Below the pieces are notes generated by a model that was not told where the DNA came from, searched no databases, and worked only from the letters and a program-made list of their open reading frames with translations. The translations under genes and the position numbers were made by a program. From Ceratopteris richardii (taxonomy: Eukaryota > Streptophyta > Polypodiopsida > Polypodiales > Pteridaceae), in contig CM035407.1 in assembly GCA_020310875.1 (NCBI GenBank), positions 223,117,045 to 223,181,044 of the forward strand: DNA of 64,000 bases. The letters run 5' to 3'. Positions 50,641 to 62,600 of the stretch are shown here, one piece after another. How positions within the stretch are numbered: the first letter of the stretch is position 1; each line of letters opens with the position of its first letter.

Positions 50641-50735
50641 GTGTAGCTTAGTGGCAAGAGATTGCCACGACTAAGACAACACTGGGTGGAATAGTACTAG
50701 GATGGGTGACCTCTCAAGAAGTACCGAGAACCTCT
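50641..50735 (+). repeat. 5S-rRNA-like block with tRNA A-box-like lead
   Basis: The 22 bases at 50692-50713 equal the plant 5S rRNA stretch that contains internal promoter box C (…ACTAGGATGGGTGACC…), and AAGTACC...CCTC continues the likeness. The 5' half of 5S is absent. In its place is GTAGCTTAGTGGC (50643-50655), close to a tRNA A box. It may be a Pol III-derived SINE head or a 5S-carrying element remnant of Cassandra type. It is not a functional 5S gene. Confidence 0.65.
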
Positions 50736-50895
50736 ATCTTCCTTGATCATTGAGGTCCTCCCTCGCACGCAGCCAACGGTGCCAATAGTGACTTCGATGA
50801 CTCAGATGACAAGGTATGCCAAGGTCTATGCCTTGGTCGCTACCTTAGTTGTAAGCCTTGGAGAGAGCCTTTGCGTCAAAATGCTATGATATCAG

Positions 50896-51192
50896 TGAAG
50901 TATTTCAATGGCGATGCACCATAGTGTGCTCTCCTTCTGGGGAGCTCCACAACGAATCCTTAGAGTAGAAAAATGAGCTCCTAAAGCCGCACATGGTACT
51001 TTGCATAGAGGCTACAAAATACATGGAAAAACATAGTACACAGGGAGCATGAACACAAACTTCTTAGGTGTTACAAATGTGGTCGAACTTATAGTCTGTG
51101 ATTGACCATGACACTATATGTTTTATTAAAGAACATATACAAAGAAGTGTCCGATGGCCATTTGGCCTTTCACATGGACACTAATGGTAACA
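50896..51192 (-). repeat. Copia 4 5' LTR (right)
   Basis: 297 bp, TGAAGTATTTC...GGTAACA. Confidence 0.86.
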
Positions 51193-51297
51193 TAAACACC
51201 TTGAGTATGCTCACCAAATTTTGTGTGATTCTGAGACTGTGACAAGAGGGGTATCAATGATGCCCTAGATGAAGCGATGACCTACTTTGATACCAAT

Positions 51298-51521
51298 TGT
51301 TGGAGTTAGACATCTACAGAAGCATGCGAACAACACAAGGAAGAAGAAGAAGCTTGGAGCAGAACACACAATACTAAATGTAGTACCACTAGAATCTACA
51401 AAGATAAGTAAACCGTTAGGGCAATAGGCATATATACAAGCCGGGGGGAAAAAACCTCCTAAAGAGGGAAAAAAGTGCACACGCGATCCTAGTGTGTTCA
51501 CACACATCACTACCTAAATAT
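51298..51521 (-). repeat. Copia 3 right LTR
   Basis: Matches the Copia 1 LTR from TGTTGGAG to CTACCTAAATAT. Confidence 0.85.
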
Positions 51522-51562
51522 TTTATATATTTTATTTATTTATGTTTGTTATATGTAATACA

Positions 51563-51776
51563 AGAGTATTATGGAGAGGTAGATATGGATGAGGTGAAGA
51601 GACAAACACATGCAAGACGATTTGGATTGTCACAGAGTGCTCACACCTCTAGACATGATGCCACTATAGATACATCAGATCATGCGGATGATCGTGATGA
51701 TGAGGCTAATCATGACGATGATCACGATGATTATGACTTACATGATGATGTGGATTATGATAATCAAGATGATTGA
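51563..51776 (+). CDS. unknown acidic terminal exon in CACTA interior
   Basis: After an acceptor-like TGTAATACAAG/AG, the frame reads EYYGEVDMDEVKRQTHARRFGLSQSAHTS and ends in a His/Asp-rich tail of about 40 residues closed by TGA. AT-rich 3' UTR-like sequence follows. It lies on the same strand as the two-exon frame at 16155-16611 and could be the last exon of the same CACTA gene, now split by the Copia insertions. This is inference; the product family is unknown. Confidence 0.4.
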
Positions 51777-51969
51777 TATATTACACTAGATATATATTTT
51801 ACATTGATATACATATTTTTTTTATATCTATGTATTTTCTCATTCCAGTTATGTTTTGAATTGTGTCTATGGTACTAATTAATGAAAAGTCTCGTTTGAA
51901 TGATTTTATTGTTGTTTATATTTAATATGTATTTTATTACTTTAATTATATATTTCATTCATATTATAT

Positions 51970-52600
<631 letters not shown>

Positions 52601-52729
52601 TGAATAAAAAGTGTACCTTAAGTAATGAAAATAAACCAATTTAAACAATACACAGCCAATGAAAATTACACTTACAATAATTAGCCATATTTTATGCTTG
52701 GTGAACTTTTTGAATAACTTATAACAAAG

Positions 52730-52915
52730 AGAGAGATAGATAGATAGATAGATAGAGAGAGAAGATAGAGAGATCAAAAGAGATGAACAAAAATGAAAAA
52801 GAGAGAAAGATAGAAATTAAAAGAGAAAGACGTAAAAATAATGAGAGAGAGAGAAACAAAGAGAGAGAGAAAGAGAGATAGAGACAATAAGAGAGGGATT
52901 AGAAAGGAGAGAGAT
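52730..52915. repeat. GA/GATA-rich microsatellite
   Basis: GAGAGATAGATAGATA and degenerate GAGA/AAAGAGA sequence inside the right CACTA end. Confidence 0.9.
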
Positions 52916-53024
52916 CCAAAAAGAGCTCGTATCTGCACCACATATTTGAGCATTGGATATCTCTTTGATTAGATGCACGTAAATGAAGATCGAAGAGCAG
53001 TTTAATGTTTTTTATTTTCTAGAA

Positions 53025-53230
53025 ATGTTGCATAAGCGATGAAAAAATGTCGTGACCCGATAGTCGGTTACGTCGTATAAGCGATGCCTCAACGTCATAT
53101 ATGCGACATTGAGAAGTGTCACATAAGCAATTCTAGTGCACATGTCGTATAAGTGATGCTTATGGCCAAGTCATATAAGCGACGTAGTATCAGCGATGCT
53201 AATGATTACGTCGCTCTTATCATCGGTAAG
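53025..53230. promoter_or_regulatory. CACTA right subterminal motif cluster
   Basis: At least seven variants of GTCGTATAAGCGATG in about 200 bp, in both orientations, e.g. CGTCGTATAAGCGATG at 53071-53086 and TCATATAAGCGACG near 53174. They match the left cluster. Confidence 0.65.
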
Positions 53231-53340
53231 AACATCTAAAATAATGTCAAGATTAATGTCATTTAGACGATGATACGTGCTCGATGGCCACTTCGATGAA
53301 GTGCTCGATCACGAAGCAATGAAAATGTGATGTGTTAACT

Positions 53341-53369
53341 ATCGCTATGCCCCCTCTATTCTTGTAGTG
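53341..53369 (-). repeat. CACTA right terminal inverted repeat
   Basis: Ends ...TATTCTTGTAGTG, i.e. CACTACAAGAATA on the minus strand, the canonical end of En/Spm-type elements. Confidence 0.8.
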
Positions 53370-53489
53370 AAAATTCTCAAAGATTGTTACATGGAACTCC
53401 ATTAGATAATTATGTCCAAGTTTTTCAAAGAATAATCTATTTTTGCATCATGTTACTATCATCATCCATGATTGAAAATGATGATGTAT

Positions 53490-54105
53490 TTCTCCTGTTG
53501 GTTGATGAGGATAAGTTGGATGGTTCCGATTACCCATTATAAGCATATATGATGTGACATATACTAGTTGCAAAGGGATTGTGGAATATTGTGCAAAGTC
53601 TTGAAATATATTCTATCATAGCTACAAATATTCAAAATGTACCTAATGAAGGTGGTCTTGAAGATGTTGTAGATTCAATTTTTGGTGATACTTCTATTTT
53701 GAATCCTCTTGTAACTCTAATTTTCACTATGTCAAATACACCATCAAGACTCCTAGTCATTCTAGAGCAACTTTGATGAGATGGTAGATATGCATAGGCA
53801 CATGTCTTGATTGCTTTAGTTGTTAAGAGTGCCATTATCCCTCATATTTTCTCATGCCAAATACCTAAGGATGCTTGGAATACTCTCACCACCTTGTATG
53901 AAGTAAGACATGGGGCTTGTATCGCTTACATTTAAAAGCAATTGTAGAGTGAGTATATAAATGAAGGTGATCCTCTAGAGAGTTTTCTCACAAAGATCAA
54001 GAATTGAAGGAGCAGATAATTGGAGCATATGAAATTTTTTTAGATAGCTCAATTATGAAAATTGTTTATAGACCGAAATCCTTCTCTTAGAGTGGGTAGC
54101 CAGTA
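53490..54105 (+). pseudogene. Copia gag remnant, plus strand
   Basis: It encodes DKLDGSDYPL, VAKGLWNIVQSLE and, further on, SAIIPHIFSCQIPKDAWNTL, which match the Copia 1 gag (DKLDGTKYPLWAY, VAKGLWNIVQGVE, RAIIPHIHSCRIAKDAW). It is in the opposite orientation to Copia 1, 3 and 5. No LTR was found for it. An old fossil with many breaks. Confidence 0.75.
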
Positions 54106-54944
54106 GATGCAACATGCATGGAAGCTATGGTGGATTGGAAATAATGAAATTAATCACAATAACCAGACACTTTCTTATAATTCCACATAAAATATCAACA
54201 TCAATATGTAAAAGGATTTTAATTATAGACAATAAGGGGAGGGGAAAGATAAGAAGAGAAATGAAGTAAGGCACCAAAAATATATTTTGTTACTAAATGG
54301 CCATACGAGGATGGGAATCAAAATGTTGCTACAAGAGTGCAATTCCTTGACCACTCACAAGACAAGTTGCACTTCTCCCGGCTAGCTCTTCTCTATGGAA
54401 TCCAATGTGTTTTATATAGACTAAGCTTTAGGTTGGATGGATGCAAGATATCTTTGATATTTTGAGCATGGTGGTGTGGACTTTAGAGTAGAGTGATTGA
54501 ACCATAGTCCACAATGGACTTCAGAGTCCAAAGAGTGGATGATTGGGGGAAAACTTGTTGAACTGAGACCATAATGTATGGTCCACTAGTCCACATGGCA
54601 ACTATTTTTTTCACATCTTTCTCAAAAATTACCCACTTCTTTTATAATTATATATGTGAAAATACAATATAAATCCATAAATTGCAGTTTTCATAAGTCA
54701 AGATAGGCATTAGGGAAAGGGAGTGCATCTTAATAGAGGGACCACTTCACCTAGATAATTCCACAATGGTTCAAACTCTTTTAGTCTTTGAGAGATGACA
54801 ACAAAGACTTGATGGATGATCTTAGCCTAGGACAAGATTGGATTTACAATCATGCTATCACTCAAAGATAAACTTAAAGGTCACCTCCATAAAAGAATAC
54901 AAGGATTGGCATACGTGGTAATCACATTGTGTGTAGTAGATAAG
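54106..54944. other. no gene or element recognised
   Basis: AT-rich sequence of 0.84 kb between a gag remnant and a Copia LTR. A short pair GGTCCACTAGTCCACA/TAGTCCACAATGGACT gives local symmetry only. Confidence 0.4.
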
Positions 54945-55170
54945 TGTTGGAGTTTGATGTATGCGAAAGCATGCAAACAACACAAGGAAGAAGAAGAATC
55001 TTGAAGCACAACACTCAATGCTGAATATATTACCAAGTGAATGTAGATAAGTAACCCATTAGGGTTATATGTGTATATAGAAGCTAGGGGGAAAAACCTC
55101 CTAAAGAGGGAAAAAGTGCCCCAGTGGTCCTAAGTGTGTTCACACACATCACTACCAAAATATATCAACA
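54945..55170 (-). repeat. Copia 5 3' LTR (left)
   Basis: 226 bp, clearly the same LTR family as 17375-17604, with more substitutions. Confidence 0.9.
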
Positions 55171-57620
55171 AATCCGCCCTGGGAGTGATGCAATGAACGA
55201 GGAGCTTGCACTCATGTATAAGGAAGTGCCATGCTACGTGGAATCATTTGACAAAAGGAAGTAAGTCCAAAGCTTTGTGGAAAGCTTCAAATTTCTCCCT
55301 AAGCAGAGCCATTGTGAAAAGGTATGCAACATTCTCCTATGTGGGCACATATGCCACACTAATCTCTCTAGCAGAGAACCTCTCCTTGAAATAATGATAG
55401 TGCACCTCAATGTGCTTAATGCAAGCATGTAACACAAGGTTAATTGCAATTTCCATTGTGTTTTGACTGTCAATGAAGATGGTGGTGGCAAGAGATTGAC
55501 CAACACTCAACTTAGCCAAAAGGCATCTGAGACACACACACACTCAACAATCGCTATGAAAGATGCCCTATACTCAGTCTCATAACTAGAAGTTGCCACA
55601 ATAGGCTTCTTCTTCCTCAACCAAGATATGCATGAGCCACCAAGCATGAAGCAAAACACTCGTGGACACACGAGCATCATAGAAACCGACTGAGATTGAG
55701 TAAGAAAAAGCATGTACCTCTGGTGGTAGTGATCCACCCTTGGGATAAAATTACAATCCAAGTAGCAAGGTACCACTCAAATAGAGAAAGATGCACTTAA
55801 TCGCAGGCCAATGCTTGGCACCTGGGCAATGCATAAACTTGCTCATCTGAGAGACATCAAACTGAGTATCAAGCTGAGTAATGCATAATTAAATCAAGCA
55901 TCCAATATCTTGTTGATAGAGAACAACATCAAATGCATCTCCAACATCAAGAAGACTCAATTGTAAATGTGTTTCCATAGGAGTGGCAATAGGTTTGCAG
56001 TCTTCAAGGCCAAAGCACTACAATAATGTGTCATTATATTTTATTTGACACAAAGGTATTCCGCCATTATCTTGCATAAACTAAACGCCCAAATAATGAT
56101 GCAAATGCCCCAAATTTGACATCTCAAAAGAGGCATGCAAATCAGCCTTAATATCAGCAATATGCTTCTCATTAGGACTAGTGAGCAACATGCCATCAAC
56201 ATAGACAAGAATGATGAGAAGCACATCATTTGCATGCTTAACATATAAGGTGCTCTTATTTGGACTGTTCTCAAAACCATGTGCAATCAAGTAGGCATGT
56301 ATCTTTTCATCCCAAGCACATGGTGCTTGCTTCAAACCATATAATACCTTTTTCAACTTGCACAATTTGTTCTTATGCCCTTTCTACACAAAACCATGGG
56401 GTTGAAATACATCGCTTCTTCATGTAAATCACCATTTAGAAATGTAGTTTTAATATCATATTGATGTACATTCCAACCATGATGAGGTGCAGGTGCACAA
56501 ATGTTATGAACAGTAGTCATTCATCATGTGGGTGCAAAGGTCTCATCAAAATCAATGCCTCTTTCTTGAGCATAAATTTTTGCAACAAACCTAGCCTTAT
56601 ACCTGTCAACTGTTCCATCAAGCTTAGGTTTCAACTTGTATACCCATTTAGTGCCGATGGCCTTTTATCTTGAAGGAAAATCACATAAAGACCAAGTACT
56701 GTTCTTCATAATAGCATCATATTCTGATTGCATGGTAGCCATCCAATTTTTCGGATTATGTGATTCTTCATAAGAAACATGCTCATTCTCATCACAAAGA
56801 CTAGAGGCAGCCATGACATAGAAATATGATGCAAAAAAGCACTATGAGAGCCTGCACAAGTACGATATGGAAGAGGTGCATCTAATTTGCTATCTGGTAA
56901 AGTCTTCACCAACCATTTAGGCATGATTTTTGCCTTCTCTATATCAAACCTCTCATTAGCAAGTGCATCATGTAAATTTGCATCATAAATGGAATGATCT
57001 ATATCATCATGTGAAACCTAAAAAGGCTAGGAAATTGCCTCATTTGGACCAACACTTGGCTATCCACCTATACAAAGTGGCAACAAAGTGTCATACATGT
57101 ATTTGGAGCTATCTGATCTCTCCTTAGTACATGAAAGTAATGGATGAATTACATCTTCCACAAAAACAACATCACACATAACTGAAAATGTGTTTAGTTT
57201 GTGGATGATACAGATGATAGCCTTTGCTTTCAAAACTGTACCCAACAAAAATACATTTTATTACTTTATCATCCAATTTCTTACTTTGTTGTTTAGGCAC
57301 TAATGCATATGCTAGACAACCAAATACATGTAGATGAGCAACAAATGGCTTGTGACCATGCCAAGCCCCATATGGAGTCATAAACTACAATGCATTGGTG
57401 GAACACCTGTTAAGTACATATGCTGCATACATAACAACCTCAAGCTAGAAGCTATGTGGTAAAGCCCAACTTTTGATCATACACCTTGCCATCTCCATGA
57501 GTGACCTATTCTTCTTTTCAACAACTCTATTATATTGAGGTATATAGGACACTGTACAATGATGTTTTATCCCACATTCAGCCAGAAACACATTAAAATC
57601 AGAAGACAAGTATTCCTCCC
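54945..57620 (-). mobile_element. Ty1/Copia element 5 (Copia 1 family), cut off by a Gypsy insertion
   Basis: The left LTR 54945-55170 (TGTTGGAG...ATCAACA) and minus-strand RNase H, RT and integrase remnants match Copia 1. At 57621 it is entered by a Gypsy element, and the remainder would lie beyond the window. Strongly decayed, with many breaks; similar in age to Copia 3. Confidence 0.87.
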
Positions 57621-59109
57621 TGTTGAGGGAGAATCGAGTAAGAAGAAGAAAAGAAGAAGACAACGGAAGAAACAGCTTCACTAAAAAAGCAATATCTGAA
57701 GATATATCTCTGCACAGAGCCCCACAGGGGCACACTCACCAAGGAAAGGACATATCCCACATGGGTGCTTCAACCTCTTGATCTCTGGAAGGTCCAGATC
57801 GAAGACTGAAACACCACATCCTCAGACCTTCCACTGGTGGCGTGCGTGACAACCCAGAATTAAGGAACCTATAGGTGAATTAGACTACGGAATATCAGGT
57901 AGTCAGTCTAACTCCAAGGGTTGCGGGCAAGCAAGGCGAATACATCAGGCCCAGAGAATGTAAAACAAGAATTAAGAAGAGGCCGTCAAAATTGAACACC
58001 TGTTTTATAAACAGGTAACAACGAGCAAAGGTGGCGTGCAGAGAAAGGAAGTGAATAACATAGCAAGGTCCGACGTGTGCAACCAGGACAAATCAGAGCG
58101 CCTCTAAAACGTAATGCAAGAATCAGGCAATACTGACCACTGGATGTGTGCGGACAACAAACTAAGGACAAGAAGCAAAGCCTGTCAAGGGACGACAGAG
58201 ACGAAGAGGGGGAGAGTGTTGCAGAGCTAAAGAGCGCACAAAGCAGAGAAAAAGACGGGCCCCAAAATTTTTCCGATTTGGACTTCATATTTTTGTATCA
58301 TAATCATTCTTGTAATATATTTTCCGTTGTAAAGGCACTAGAGGAGTCCTCTAGATGCATCCCCACAGAAGATTAGTGATTTACCCATGTACAATAGTAG
58401 GAAATTAGTTTTTTAGTGAATAAAGTGCCGGTCTCTTGTGTGAAAGGACCATTTTTAGGGCACTAGTATATAAGTCAAATGTGACTCTTTGTAAAGAACT
58501 TTTTGCCATTGTGAGAATAGAGAGCACAGAAATTCGAATTTGTGTCTTCTTCCCTCCTTATCTTCTTCTTCGTGAGCTTGTATGCATGTGTTTTGCTTGG
58601 AAAGAGTGCTTGTGAGTGTTGTCTACCCATGAAAGTGTTTCTTTGCTGTAGGAAAGGTGTGTGCGAAGTGTAGGAAGTGCTGAAGTGTAGGAAAGTATTC
58701 CCGCGACTCAGTATTTCGCTCATAACTTGAAGTGGGAGCGTCGGAATTGAGTGAAACCACTTCCATTGGATGCGTCTTCTCGAGAGCTTCGAAACGCATA
58801 TGCTATTCACTATATTTGGAGTTCAGAGCTGGGAGAAAAGTCCAAAATACTGACGGCTGCTGCACCAAGTATCGTTTCGCCTTGACCAACAGTTGGAGCT
58901 TGTTTGGATGAGTCTTTGCCTCATTTACATTCTTTGAGTAGTTCATTTGCATTGATCATTACATGATTGCATGTCATCATACACTCGGCTAGGTTTGTAT
59001 ACTCTTTGGATTGATAATTAAAGGTGTGTATCCCCACTATATGCACTTGTGAGGGGATTGAGATATAGTCTCTTTCTCCGCAAGTCCCTAAGTTGATACT
59101 TAGGACAAC
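57621..59109 (+). repeat. Gypsy 2 5' LTR (1489 bp)
   Basis: Terminal TGTTG/CAACA inverted bases. A TATATAAG box lies near 58468 and AATAAA near 58419. Confidence 0.78.
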
Positions 59110-59116
59110 ACACTTT

Positions 59117-59135
59117 TTGGCGCCGTTGCCGGGGA
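59117..59135 (+). other. Gypsy 2 primer binding site (tRNA-Asp type)
   Basis: TGGCGCCGTTGCCGGGGAG matches the complement of plant tRNA-Asp 3' end (...CCCGGCAACGGCGCCA) as I recall it. Confidence 0.82.
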
Positions 59136-59281
59136 GTGACGAATCAAACCGAGGCATTCGTGTGATGGTAAGTAGCTTTTTGCATTGAAGTAAGTGGAGG
59201 AGTGGAAATCTTCTCTTCTTTGGTAAGTCATTTTCAGCCGCACTTGCTACTTCTCATTCTTGGAGTGTGTGTAGTGAGTTG

Positions 59282-59689
59282 TTAGTTTAGGGAAGTGAGT
59301 AGAAGGAGTAGAGTAGGAGTGATTAGAGAGTGGACCAAGTCATTAGGGTAGAGTTTAGTTTTGTTCAGAAAAGTTTCCTTTTTGTAAGCAAGAAAATCCC
59401 AAGTATAAAAGCCAAAAAGAGTCATTTTGAAAATCACTTGTTTTTCACGTATCATGAGTTGCTTCCATTGTTCTGCCTTCACACCGTCGTTGGGTGGCTG
59501 TCTATGATCTGCGAAGAAGCTGAGTTCGTATGCTAATCTGGCATTTAAATTGGCTGACATCTTCAAAAAAATCTCAGAATCTATCTCAAAAAATCCTGTA
59601 AAGAAAGCCTCTTCGAAGGTTTGCATATATACACTTGGCAAGAACATAATTCTAGAATAATAAGCCATTATTGTTGGGCGGCTAGGCAT
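59282..59689 (-). CDS. small antisense frame next to the 1062-codon frame
   Basis: 135 codons starting MPSRPTIMAYYSRIMFLPSV, with aromatic-rich sequence and FADHRQPPNDGVKAEQWKQL. It follows the large frame in the same direction. It may be part of the same transcription unit or chance; it matches nothing I know. Confidence 0.3.
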   Translation of the reverse strand: MPSRPTIMAYYSRIMFLPSVYMQTFEEAFFTGFFEIDSEIFLKMSANLNARLAYELSFFADHRQPPNDGVKAEQWKQLMIREKQVIFKMTLFGFYTWDFLAYKKETFLNKTKLYPNDLVHSLITPTLLLLLTSLN

Positions 59690-59692
59690 AAC

Positions 59693-62600
59693 TTACAGGT
59701 CAAAAATGAGGATCTCCGTGCCCTGATTAATGCCTATGAAGTTCAAAAATGTGTATGCCGCATGCTTGAATACCTTCAAAACTGTGAGGATCATGCTAAG
59801 TATTTTGTTTGTCATTTTTACAGCTAAATCAGGTATTGTCGCGTAATTTTGTAGCCAAAATTCTATGGTTTTTATCATGTAATCCTCCGTTGGCAAATAG
59901 TTATGTGGCGGGCTCGGAAGCAGAGGAAAATTGAGCCACAGCTTATTGATAGTACCGTTTCTTTGTAGATCCAAAAATTCCCTGGTATCCCTTCTGCGTG
60001 GTAGTGGACAAAATGAAGGGTTTACCTGGAATGCATATGGCGCGGCTTGCCAATGCACTCGTAGTGTGGGATGTTTCTCCAAAAATTTTCTCCGCCACAC
60101 TGGTTGCGCAGCTTCAAACTCTTCTTGAGTGTATGCGAATGTATCATGTTTGAAGTTAAGCTGCTCATCTGGACTCGTGTGTGTAATCTTCATTATATAA
60201 CGTCTGGTCTTTTCTTTCAAGAGTCCATAGGGAATATTGAAGGGCTTCATGATTTTGTCCAGGTCTTTACCTTTTATCTTGGCCTCCTTCATGACTTTGA
60301 CCACTTCATTTTCAAAATTTTTTGTTAATCGGGACACCACTAGTGCCCGTTCCTTCTGACTTATTTCTGCAGTATATGGCATAGGATGGTCATCATGTAT
60401 ATCCGCCACCTGCTCACGTATTGGAGAATCATAGATCGGGTGAGATAGAGGACTTACCTCTACCTCGTCAGTAGGATTTTCATTGTCTGGCACTACTGAT
60501 GTCCCGATTGGTTCTTTGTCTTTCTTCTGATTCTTCAGCTGTTGTATGCATTCATCTTTTTCTTTTATTGTTTGCATGGCTTCTCCGAGTGCTTCTTTAG
60601 TTGCCAATAGGTCTTTACCTATGTCAGCTACATGATCCATGTTTTCACTGTAGCTTTGGACCAGTTTGGCATTCACCTTTTGTAATTGACGCTTCAGCTC
60701 ACTGGTTTCATTGGCATATCTGCTCTTCCATTCTTCTATCTGGGCTTGTTCTTGCTTTAGCAGCTCTTCATATTTCGAGATCTGATCCCGTAATTCTTGA
60801 TCTTTGGTTTCTGTGGATTCCTGTTGTATGAGTGGTTGATCATATAATAAAGACTTCATTAATTCTTTATTTCTGTTGCGTAGGCTGTCGTTCTCTTCCA
60901 TATATAGCTTGAGTTGTTGCTCTAATAGCATGCTTCGCATCTTCATTTTCTCTTTCTCAGCCTCGCTTGCTTCGTGTAATCTTTGCAACTCGGTTAGTTG
61001 TGTATGCAGCTGTTGATTCTGAGCAATGGATTCTTCATGTTGTGTCTTGATTGCCAACACCTCAGTACTCTTGTTTGCTAATTCTTTTTGTGCTGCAATC
61101 AATTGTGCCGATAGCTGTTCACTCATGATTTGAAACTGATTCTTTTCTCTTCTTGCTTGATCATACTCGGCATCTATATCCATCATCCGTTGTTGAGTGT
61201 CCATGGCTGTTTGAATCATCTTCTTCACTACAGGTTTCAGTTGAGTAACATCCATGTTAAGCCATGTTTTTGGTATTGTCGGCTCTTCTCCGGTATTGAC
61301 GTCTTTGCCCTGAGCCACATGTAATGTAATGTCATGGGGCTGCCTAATCTGAAGCTGGATCCTTGGCTCAGCCCCCATGTTCGCTTTATCTTCTTGAGGT
61401 GTATCATCGGGCACCTCGATCACAGTCTGCTCTTGGGTTTGGAGCTCCTTTGTTTCCTTTCTCACTGGAGTTTGTTCTTCCTCTTTAATAGGTGGTTTTA
61501 TATGTGCAACACGGGTTGTGTCTTCTTTGATGCTTATTTTTGTAGTGTCATTCAATTGAATGACGTGCTCCGGTTCCATAGATTCTTCGACTTTCTTTTC
61601 CTTGTCTTCCTGATTTTGTGGTGTCACTTCCACTTGATCGATCTCGTTCCATTCATCTTCGTGTGTTTCTATCCGTATATCAGTATCTAATGTATCTTTT
61701 TCAGGGCTGGATTCCGTGTTGGTACTAGAATCATCAATGCCCAGCTCTTTGTATCTTCCAGCTTGTTTCGGTGTTTGCTCTAGATTCCGTTGTGTCTTCT
61801 CTTGACTAGCTTGTCTATAATGATGTCCTTGAACGTTTAAATTGAATTGCCCTTGCATATACTGATGTGTTTCCTCGAGAGCAGCGGACAGATCTCTCTT
61901 GGTAATAGGCACTTGGGCCGTCGTGATCTTTGGTAAGAGATGCGTTCTCTTTGATTGTGGTGTAGCTTGGGCTTCCTCTTCTCGTAGGCGCTTCGTACCC
62001 CTCATGGGTTTCTGTGTGCTGGTTCCAGCCTCTTCAACCATAGCTACCGCTTTCTTCTTCTTAGGGACCGTTGCTGATTTTACGTATCTTGCTAGTCCTT
62101 CCGAGGTTGGCATCTCTCTCAAACAGTTCTTCATTTGTAAAGCTTCATAAATCAACAATGTAAGAGCTGAACTTCCATTCAAAAACTTCTTTTGCCCCCA
62201 CTTCTTTTGTGCTTCAAACAATCTTTCTTGGACATACCCTGTTAGATTGATTTTGTTGCCAATTTGCCTCATGGCATGTGATAGTAGTTGGACTACAATT
62301 TTCTGTGGAGCTGTATACCTGTGCATGCTGGGAAAGCAAAAATGTTGATGTACCAATCGCACAGCATCTTCTATGTCAATTCTATTTATTTCCAAGAATG
62401 ATCTCTTCTTGGGATCATGGCATTCTTCTTTCACACTAGTAATGCCTGCTTGATTCCATCCAAAAGCTCTGTTTATCAACTCATGTGTGAATTGGATGGT
62501 CTTCCATGTCCCGACTTTATCCAATACTCGGGCTTCTGGGACTGATATTTTTGTTGCAGCAGGATGCATGGTATTCATCACCTGTGCACACCTCTGAAAG

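Larger units (their letters stand above)
45234..51192 (-). mobile_element. Ty1/Copia element 4 (different lineage), nested in Copia 3
   Basis: LTRs of about 298 bp (45234-45531; 50896-51192) are roughly 85% alike by eye, mostly transitions, making this the most diverged pair here. Flanks TAATC/TAAAC are an eroded 5-bp duplication. The primer site reads GATATCATAGC on the minus strand; a purine tract (TAGTGGGAGAT) lies beside the left LTR. Gag with LRKKLCNTYEKETASNKVYLI suggests a Tork/Tnt1-like lineage. It is old and broken, with many breaks. Confidence 0.88.
40961..51521 (-). mobile_element. Ty1/Copia element 3 (same family as Copia 1), interrupted by Copia 4
   Basis: Internal sequence is collinear with Copia 1. 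A partial LTR lies on the left (40961-41072) with the purine tract beside it, and an LTR on the right (51298-51521) with a primer site reading TTGGTATCAAAG on the minus strand. Own pieces are 40961-45233 and 51193-51521; Copia 4 fills the gap. It is more decayed than Copia 1, with many breaks, so older. It encodes remnants of RNase H, RT (YVDDMLLNG), integrase, protease and gag in the expected minus-strand order. Confidence 0.88.

Noticed and set aside
50680-50735. 5S rRNA gene
   Set aside because: Only the 3' half matches; the 5' half and box A of 5S are missing.
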